This document shows, in pieces, positions 52,801 to 63,000 of a DNA stretch of 64,000 nucleotides. Each line of letters opens with the position of its first letter. Position 1 is the first letter of the stretch. The notes beneath the pieces were generated by a model. The model saw only the letters and a program-made list of their open reading frames with translations. It was not told where the DNA came from and did no database searches. This DNA comes from Sipunculus nudus (lineage: Eukaryota; Annelida; Sipuncula; Golfingiida; Sipunculidae): the NCBI GenBank assembly GCA_026874595.1, contig CM049307.1:42166362-42230361 (forward strand), read 5' to 3'. The position numbers and the translations under genes are program-made.

Positions 52801-55800
52801 GTCACTTTTCCCATTATGAGTATGTGAATATCCAACATAAGTTATTTTTGTCATGATTGTTATAATAATATCAGCAGTGATGCTGGCTGGGATAAATCAC
52901 ATATGTTATCACTTAAGATTTTATTTCAATAAAGACATTCTCTGTTTGGGAAATCAGGTAGGTTCTTCATTATACTGCATATTCACTGTTCAGCATTTAT
53001 AGAATGTTGAATCTGGACTTCCAGAAGTCAGATATTCTAGCAAAAGGGGGTTAATTCATTAAACCTTTTTGATTTTCACAGTCATTACAAGACTCATTTG
53101 AAAATAATCAGCTGTACTGTAAAGACAGGTTTCAAATTTTAGTTTTTGTTATAATCAGTAACTAGAAATTGATTGTTAATAGTATAGTGAAATAGGGAAA
53201 GAAATTCAGAAATTTTCTTAGATTAAGGTATATTTTGAATAGATCCACGTGTGAAGTGCATTATGACTTATTATCCAATGTTGGCAAGTCACATTGACAA
53301 AGCAGAATTCTTACTAACACTCTTCCTTGGCCTTCATCCATCTGAAGCGTGTACGTTTTTTCACTTGGTGGTTTAATACTGTTAGCGTTTGAATAATCGA
53401 CTGATTATTTTGTGGTTATGGTTGATGAGACATCTTATGTTTATGTCAAAATTGGTTATTTGTAACACAGGTTGGAGATTTTAATTTATGTCTCTATCAC
53501 AAGTATGGATTATAATTTGATTCATATTGTAATACACATCAGGGATGGGAGCTAGCAGATATAGTACAATAGTGAGTGAACTGTGTGGGACAGATGCGGG
53601 TCATAATAAACAAGTCTGTATCAGACAAGTATCAGAAGGTTAATAGTGAACACTCCGCCTACTCATGGGCATGCCAGGCAGAAATAATGATAATATAGTA
53701 ATATCATATTGTAACAGCTACATATATGGTTGAATGTGGTCCAGGGACAGGCTCTGGAGTGTACTTTCTACACTATTGCTCATCCATGTATTAACAATAG
53801 TGACGCATGGCTGAGTTGACCTGTGCGTTTCCCTAAGGGCTGTGATTATATCACCGGTAGCTCGCATGCATTACCTGCTGAGTACGGCAGATATGGTGGC
53901 CTTGTGCAAAGTGTTCCAGAAAACCTGTCCTTGTTTGGTATAAATGAACTAGCCTTGCAGCATGCCATTGTCACTGTCACCTCACAAACATCACATAGCC
54001 ATACGTCAGATGTTTGAAATATTAATATTGTTAGGCAGGTTGCATTTGCCAAATAATCCAATATAATCATTTAAATTTGGCCACCAAATATTTTGGCCAG
54101 TATACAGTTACAGCTAAATACTCCTAGCATAGTGACTACAACATTGTGACTACTCCTTACATATTGAACACCACATTTTTCCTATTGTTCAAGAAGAGAT
54201 TTGCTGGTTTTGCTTTCCCAGCATTCCACAGTGTATGTATATGTCCAGTGTGTTATCTAATCTTAAATTTATCATATGCAGGGATGTTCATATTTGTTTA
54301 CATTTCTGCTCTCCAGAACACATTGAAACAGTTTTAGGGATCAACTTAGAGGGAAATGCTTTATTGAAATTTAACGGGACTCATTTCAGTTACAAGACTT
54401 GAGTGTATTTGTGTAGAAATTCGCTCGAACTAATTGTTCATAAACAAAGTATTATACATTTTGTATTTGTTTTGCAGGGAGACAGGGATGCCTCCATGGA
54501 CGCCAGCGAGCCAGCCACAAACTGGTCAGGTCCTCTCGGTAGTGACGACTGTGTGGGGGGACACACCCACCACCCAGAGCGGGCCGTCCAATCAGAACCC
54601 CAACATCCAGAATTATCCCAGCACCACAATGTCCGCCACCAACTACACACAACCCCAGGGCTTCCCCGTCAACCCCCAAATGCAGAAACCTGGCATGTCA
54701 TATAACCCGCAGCCCATGTATCAAGGGAACCCAGGCTACAATAGGCCTCCTAAGTAAGCACATACACACACACACCTAGACCATTTCTTTTACAGTGATG
54801 CCACCTTATACTTAATCAAATATATCAATGACCTGCTGGTGGCCTGGGCATACTGAATTATCTATTGATAAGGATTACCAGTCTTTAAAAACATTATACC
54901 CTGTTGAACTATCACCAGTTTCCCTTGAAGGTTTCAGTGGGATTTTGTACAAGGACTCATTGTGCTGAAGTGCAAAGACTTGGTCACCGGGCTGTGTTCT
55001 ATCCCGAAAAAAGTATAAAGTGGCAAAACACTGGATGGTAAAATATAGAGGAGATTAAGATATTGATGTGAAGTACCAAGGGCTAATGTATGAAGTGTAT
55101 GTTCAAAGAAAAAAAACACTGGAGATTCCTTGTTCCCAGGCATTCTTAGGTAAATGTCTTATAATGACTCATAAAGCTAATAAAATATACTTAACCATTT
55201 ATAATAATAGGCTATCAGAGTCATACAGTGCAGGTTTCTGCAAAATTCAGTAATTTCACTTTCTTGTAAAACCCACTAATGTCATCAGGCCCTAGATGTG
55301 TCTGTTTTCTGTTGGTCTGCGCTGCTTGGACACATCGTGGCGTTATTGTGTATGATCATTGATTAATGTAATATTCATCCTGACTTGTCTTGTTTCTCTC
55401 CACCAGCGGGTACCCTCCTACTCCCAGCACGCCAGGCAATACAGCCAACGGTACACCACAGGCGGTTGCCACGGCAACAGCCATTGCAGCAGCCACAGCG
55501 GCAGCATCTGCCATGGCTGAGCAGCAGGTCAGAGGTCAGCAGATGCCACAGCAAATGAACAGTCAGTATGGGCCAATGGTGAGTCCACAACCTGCATGTG
55601 TGGTTACATCACATAAACAGTTTACTGTTTACTTCAGTCATTTGATGAATGGAGTCTAAATATGTGAAGATGGTATAAGAATCATAAGAAACCAGTAACA
55701 AACAAATAAAATACAAAGCTGAAGCTGTAAAACTTCAAGAAGGAATTTTACATTAATTATCGACAAATGACATAGAAGTTTAAATGCACTTATTAAAGTA

Positions 55801-58800
55801 TTAATTGGTAATTCACTTGATTCTGTGGCAAAATTATCTCAGTTATTGCCTGCACCTGTAAATTAATTTGTCTTGGTAAATTTGCATATCTAATGTATAA
55901 GAATATATCCACAGATGCCGAACCAACAGTATAACCCCCAGTATACCCAGCAGAGGGCGCCGGGCCCCATGATGCCTATGGGACCAGGAGGAATGCCCCA
56001 GGGACCAGGACCAGGATCAGGTCAAGGTCCGATGCAGGGTCCAGGACCAGTCCCTGGCAGAATGCCCTCGTACGGACCACACAGGCGACCCACACCCTAC
56101 CCTACCAACCCTAAACAGTACATAAACCAACCGCGCATCAATGGGGCGCAACCCCAGGTAAAGACAGCAAGAGTGAGGACCTGTTTTTTATACTCCACTA
56201 ACTGACAGCCGCGTCACTGTCTCAGATTCTGTACTAACATTTCGATTATCTTGGAACTTCACTGTTTTACCTCCCTGAGTCCCTCTGTATTTTGTTTCCT
56301 GAAAAATAAAGCCTTAAAAATGAATTATGGGCATTGGAAGTACAACTCACTATGGCATTAAAAATTATATCAGCCTTCAGTTAAATCTGTGATATACTGT
56401 TAAATATTAAAATTAAATTATCCTTCAGTTTATAATGCATTTGAGAATTTATGAAATTATTAAATTTTTTGTAATAACAACCTTAAGTTCAGTCCCTGGA
56501 CTCTAGATGGGCCACAGTCATGTACTTAACAATATAATTTAAATGTGACCATATAGTAGAGAAGTAGCTTATCATGAAAATTTTAAATGTATCTTCAACT
56601 TTAAGAATTACTTTGATGACTTAACTGGATGTAATTGTAGTTGTTATAGTGGTCATATGTGTTGTTCAGGCACTGTATAAGTTGTAATTTCCGTTAACAT
56701 GGCACATTGTTTCACTGTTGTAAACTTCTGGTGACTTATCCTACCTGCCGATGTTCAGCATTTGACCTTATTTGTCAAGTGTGATTTTCACATATTAACA
56801 TTAGTACATTACAGTATTCTTTCCCCTTATAGTACATTTTAATTCAGTACTTCCAAGTTGCCTTACATCACAATGATTATAAACTGCTCCATATTCAGAG
56901 TATGTATGATTTATGTTATATTTGTATGGTATAAATTAACATAAATATATTAATATTTTCAGTATGGACCAGGTCAGCAGTTTGGGCCAAACGGAGGGCC
57001 ATATGCAAATAAACCCCAGTACCCACCCAATCAGCAACCACTGCCATCACCAACGTACCCAGGACCAGGCCCTCAGCCTGGCCAACAACGGCCGCAAGGC
57101 CCCCCTTATGCCAATGGCCAAAATCCTTACCTGGGATACATGCCACGGCAGCCAGGGCCACCCCCAGGCCCGAACCCAGCAGCCTACAACTCACAGTTTC
57201 CTCCTGAGAGACCACCAAGCATGGTGAGACTGCTTTACTTTATTATTATGATTTTATTATGATTTTAAATGTCTCTGTATGCTATGTTTGTAGGTACAGG
57301 CACACTATTATACAATTTCATCACAGTGCACCAAACTCGGAATGTGTAATAGGATATAAATTGCCCAAAGACAGTGGAGGAGACCACTCAGTCTAAGAAC
57401 ATATCTCATAGCAAACCTCAGCATCATACAGTTTTGTAATCATTTGCATCTTTTGGGAAAGTCCTAAAACCATAGAAAATTAGGTCAGTGTGTACTCAGA
57501 TTTGTGCGAGGTAAGGTTGATAGGTATCCAGTACTGTTAAAAGTGGTTTTCAGGTTGTATACACTGGTGTTGGATCCATCCAGTTCGCAAGTATACACTT
57601 ATGAGTCAGTAAATGATACAAAGCACTTTAGTATTGTAAAATTAACGAGTTTTCAGGTCTTTTGTTAATGTTTAAAAGTGATGTCTAAAGATTACATGAT
57701 GTTCTTCATATTTTTTACAGTATAATCCCACCTCGCCGATTCCTGGCAACCCTACTCCGCCCATGACCCCTGGCAGCAGCGTACCTCCCTACTTGCCACC
57801 AGGGGGTGACATGAAGCCTGCCATACCACCTGACATAAAGCCTCTGATTCCGAAGCCGGATGATGAGATGAGGCTGACATTCCCCGTAAGAGACGGAACC
57901 GTGCTGCAGCCCTTCCGACTGGAGCACAACCTCGCAGTCAGCAACCATGCCTTCCACTTGCGGGACAACATCTACCAGACGTTAGTTTGGAGGTAATGAT
58001 ATCATAATAGGATCTGAGCTGAGGTCACTTGGTGCAGTGCAAAACAAAAATTTCTCTCTCCTTTATTTGGTGAAATTCCTCTTTGAGCTAAACTGTTTGG
58101 TGCGTTAAAAAAAAATCCAGAGAAAAGAAACCATCTGAACTTTCTGAAGACCCAAGATGATTGAAATTTCTTCTGAAATGGATATTTGGAAAATTTTGAT
58201 TGAAGCAATTAATGAGAAGTGAATGAATGAAGAACAGTGGCCTTGAAAGGTTCCTCATGTGATACCCAGTAGCCTTCCCTGCTCCAGTATTTCATGTTTA
58301 TAATATGTCTCACTATTAACCCATTGTGTGTATGAGCACCAGCAAGGGGCTATGAAATGTCTTCATATCACATGCTGAACTAGTCACTCTTGTATATTAC
58401 ACTATTGATGTTATCAGGTCTGCTAACTTAAATATGTACTGTTGTTGTTGTACAGAAACATTGAATGTAACTTTCAGGAACTACATACCTTTAACCACAA
58501 TAAACTTGGTATTTGCTCTGTAATGCTTATACATCGATAGTTGTAAAGCATGGGTTGTGCTTGTTTCTTAACTGTGATCTTATTTACTAAAACAGATGTT
58601 TACAAAAGGACAAGTCTTACTTTGGATCTTTCCTGTGTTCTTGGTAAAGCTTGGCTCCTTTGTACAAAGTCTATATTCACCTGTTTTCCTAATGATAGGT
58701 GTCCCAGCTGCTTTTTCATTACAATGATTGGTTCTTGTCCAACAGGTCAGATTTGGAACTGCAGCTGAAATGTTTCCATCACGAAGACCGACAAATGAAC

Positions 58801-60031
58801 ACAAACTGGCCAGCCTCAGTAACAGTCAGCGTGAATGCGACCCCCTTGTCAATACAACGTGGTGAGAACAAAACGTCTCACAAACCTTTGTATCTCAAGG
58901 AAGTGTGTTGTCCTGGCCGCAACACGCTGCAAATAACAGTCACCGCCTGCTGCTGTGTAAGTTACCTTGCATATTTATTTAAACTGGTTGGGATTTGTGA
59001 GGGGGTTAATACACTCCTTACGCAGTGGTTATATACTGCAGTCGTTCCCGCCATATCTCCTTAGTTGAAACTGCTGCGTTGTTTAGCAAGTTTTTCAGGG
59101 TCTAGACACCAGGGCTAGGGCATAGCCCAGATTCAGACCAATGAGAGCGCATTGTCATAGGTTTCAAGCTTGGGAGTTGGATGCACAATGAGATACTTTG
59201 CTGTCGTTTGTCTGATTGCAATTCTTTGTCCTGTATCAGCCTTGGTGGTTAAACCGGAGAATCTTGCTTTACAAAGCCAGATTAAATCAAATAAGATATA
59301 GAATGACTTCAATGTGTAACCACTTGGTCAGGAGTGTAGGGGGTTAAGTGCATAACAAAGTATAAAAATGTCATGTATTCACTCAAGTTAAATTAAGTTT
59401 TAAATTTTTGTTCAGAAGTAAATATGGTCATCCAAACATACATGTTTAGGTTTCAACTTCTGTTAAAATTGCCATGTTTGACAGTCACATAAAAAACAGA
59501 CCTACCAACTTGCAAGAACAAACTTAAGCAAATATTGGAAAAGTACTGACTTTAAATCATGTACCAGACTGATCATGTTTCGGAACAAAATATGATGACA
59601 TCAGGTGACAATGGCATTATTAATTTGTGTTTTTTGTTTCAGTCCCATTTGTTTGTGCTACAACTGGTCCATCGACCGAGCGTCCGATCTGTGTTACAAG
59701 GTCTCCTAAGAAAACGTCTCTTACCAGCAGACCACTGTATAGCCAAAAGTAGGCACTTTTTTACCATTCTGAAATGTAAAATTGAAATATTAAATGTCTC
59801 AGATAATTTTCATCAGAATTTAATATTGATAAGTCATCACAGCCACTGCTACTTCTAATGCTGAAATAAGAATCACACCAATTTTAAAATTAATTTACAG
59901 AAATGTGTATTTATGTTATTTAAAACGGATTAATAATAAGGTGATCTCTCGAATAGATTATCTGGTGGAATTCAGGAAATTTTCAGAGTAATCAGGTGTT
60001 TCTACTTGGCAGGAATTCAAGGTTATGTCTT

Positions 60032-60076
<45 letters not shown>

Positions 60077-63000
60077 TAATAATTTCAATATTTAATAAAA
60101 TATACAAAACACCTGTAACCTGTACTGACATGGCATATTACATAAACAGAGAGTCAAGAGTAACATGAATTACTATATATGTTGGTTGTTTTTGTTATGT
60201 TTTCTAAATAAGGATGTAATTTTTTTTCCAGTTAAGAGGAATTTTACAAGTGCTGGCCACACTCCAAACAATGCACTGAACGGGGAAGATAGTGTTGAGC
60301 AGACAGCAATCAAAGTGCCACTCAAGTGTCCGATCACGTTCCGCAGGATATCGTTACCAGCCAGGGGTCATGACTGTAAACACATACAGGTCAGCACCAA
60401 AACACATTCAGATAATCATTTAGTTAATCATTCAGATATCACAATTAATGGAAGCTTTTTCATTTGAGCAAATTACAATGCATGCTGTTGTGTTGGATTT
60501 CATATATTGTTAAAGAGATCACCGAGATGATGTCATGGTTGTATTGCTCTGCTTGGCAGTGTTTTAATATAGTTATATAGTAAATATAGGTATTGGTACA
60601 GGTTCTCCAGGGTGACTCTACTTACACAACCAATTATTGTAAGATGTAAAATTTTATTATGAAATTTCATTTTGATTGTTTGACATTTATTGTGCTTCAG
60701 CATCTCCATAATTTCAACACAACTGCTTTCACTGGTCCAGTAGGTGGTAATTTTAGTGAGGTAATACTGTATTCTACCACATGAAATTACCACAACTATG
60801 TACTTAGTTGGTACACCAATTTACCATATATGATATATACTGATTATATGATAAGTTTTCTTTGTCTTTGATTGCAGTGCTTTGATCTTGAGTCATATCT
60901 GCAGCTGAACTGTGAAAGAGGGTCTTGGCGGTGTCCTGTTTGCAGGTTGGTTCATTTATGCTTAAATGATGTAGAATTTGATTAAGTATCATTGTGAATC
61001 TTTGACAGATCACTTAGTCTCCGCCATTATAATTATTAACTCATGTTGCATTAGAAAAAAATGATTACAGTAATATTGCTAATTTAATGTTAGCTACACT
61101 ATTTTTCATGAAATTATAGATTTTATCTGTTGTGCCATTGTATATCACCCATACCAGTTATTTTACATTGTATCAAAGTATGGAACTCTTTGTCAGTCTG
61201 GTCAGGTACTGGATATACCTGGTTTCTTGAATGCCATGACATGTTTCCATTTGTATTGTATTTTGAAATTTTAATATGAATAATTCAGTCTCTTTCATTT
61301 CTCATCACAGGGCACACATTTTTGTCATAATTATAATTTAGGACTTGTTTTGTATTTGCAGTAAAACAGCATTACTAGAAGGGTTAGAGATTGACCAGTA
61401 TGTATGGGGAATCTTGACCAACCTCCAAAACACAGAGTTTGAAGAGGTCACAATTGACCAGACGGCCAGTTGGAAACCTGTCCCTCTCAAACCAATCAAA
61501 GAAGAGCCTGATTCCAGTCAGTATCATTCTTGAGCTTTAATTTTACTGAAAACTCCGGGACTAAACTAATCAGTAAAGTAACTGTACTTTATCTTATTAA
61601 CTAGCCATGCTATGTAACCATACCAGGAACTTAAAACAATGAAACCGGTGTGATGAGACCACTGATGGGACTGGCCAAAAGTGGTCTTAATTCACAGGTG
61701 GTCTTATACTAAACGGTTATAAGACAGGTTATACTAAACGGTTTAAGTTTTGCATTAATATATTGAATGGCATACAACCAAAGACTCTATTAATATACAA
61801 TTTTAATCCATTACTGTACATGAAAAGTGCCAGGTGTGAAATTCAATTATCTCTTAATTTAATGTATTTTTCTAGCTCATTGGTAATTCAGGTAAGAACA
61901 TTATTTGTGTAAGAGTAATCATGCTAATTATATTGTACAGGTTTTTTAAATCTTAGTTTGTCTTGCATTTAAAGAATACACAGTAGTTCACCATGGTAAC
62001 GCCTCATACATGGCACTGGTTTGTGTTGACACTGGTTAGATTTTACTGACATTGTCTGTCTGTTGTGTTACAGGTGACCCGTGTAGCAGGTGGATGAAGG
62101 CCCAGTCACCACACAGTATGTCCATGCCAAATATCAACACCTGGGACTCGTCCTATCAGGCTCAGACACCCCTCCCTCCCATGTCACAGCATGGATCAGG
62201 TAACGCATCACACAGTATAGGTGTTATACAAATATATGTTATAGGATCAAATATGTATTATCCTTATATTCACCTATAGTGACATTTCTGTTTTGGGCTC
62301 GTACTAGTTTAGTACCATTTTGTTTTAAAATTGTAGAGGATTTTAGGGGGGTAAGAATTATTTCAGTTCGCCAATATTTTTGCGTTGAAACCTGGTTATC
62401 ACCTTATTCATTGTAGCTATTAACTTGATGATAATGGATACCAGGTTGATCTGTGGAATTGTTACACACATTCCTTTGTGCTAAAAATGTGAATATAAAT
62501 GTTAATATTTGTAGTTTTAGCTTAATTTGTGAGGTTGCTTGATATATTAAGCTTTCTCAGGTGAGATGTTTCATGACATATTCAGTGTTTCATGTATTCT
62601 GTAATTGTGCAGGTGTACTAAAATGTTCTGTTTTTGCTTTACAGCAACGTCACCGTATCCTCAGTACAACAACATGCCTGCCAGGCCGCCCAGTAACAGT
62701 GTGAACTTCCTCGACGGTCTCACACAGATGAGTAATAACATTGGCAGCGATATGTTGGACAATAATAAACCTCCCTTGAGCCACAGCCATGAGCAACCAG
62801 TGAATTTGCCCCCTGTTACGAGCCAGGCCGGGTCACAACCTCTCCGACATCCGGGTACGCCCAACCCGAGTGCTCCACAGGCGCCATCTACTGGGGCAGT
62901 GGTTAACCAAAGCAGTTCGTCTGTACCCAGCATGCCTTCTGCGTGTAACAACGGCCTATCACAGAACCTGGGCGCCAATAATAACCACCCGCCCAATAAC

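Larger units (their letters stand above)
47113..54477 (+). other. ZMIZ intron 4 (7.4 kb, phase 2)
   Basis: Donor GTGAGT, acceptor TTTTGCAG. Contains the 36-bp minisatellite (47205-47850), (TG)n (49808-49842), a complex candidate regulatory block (51440-51870) and a decayed tandem repeat (52240-52600). The remainder shows nothing that I can identify. Confidence 0.88.
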
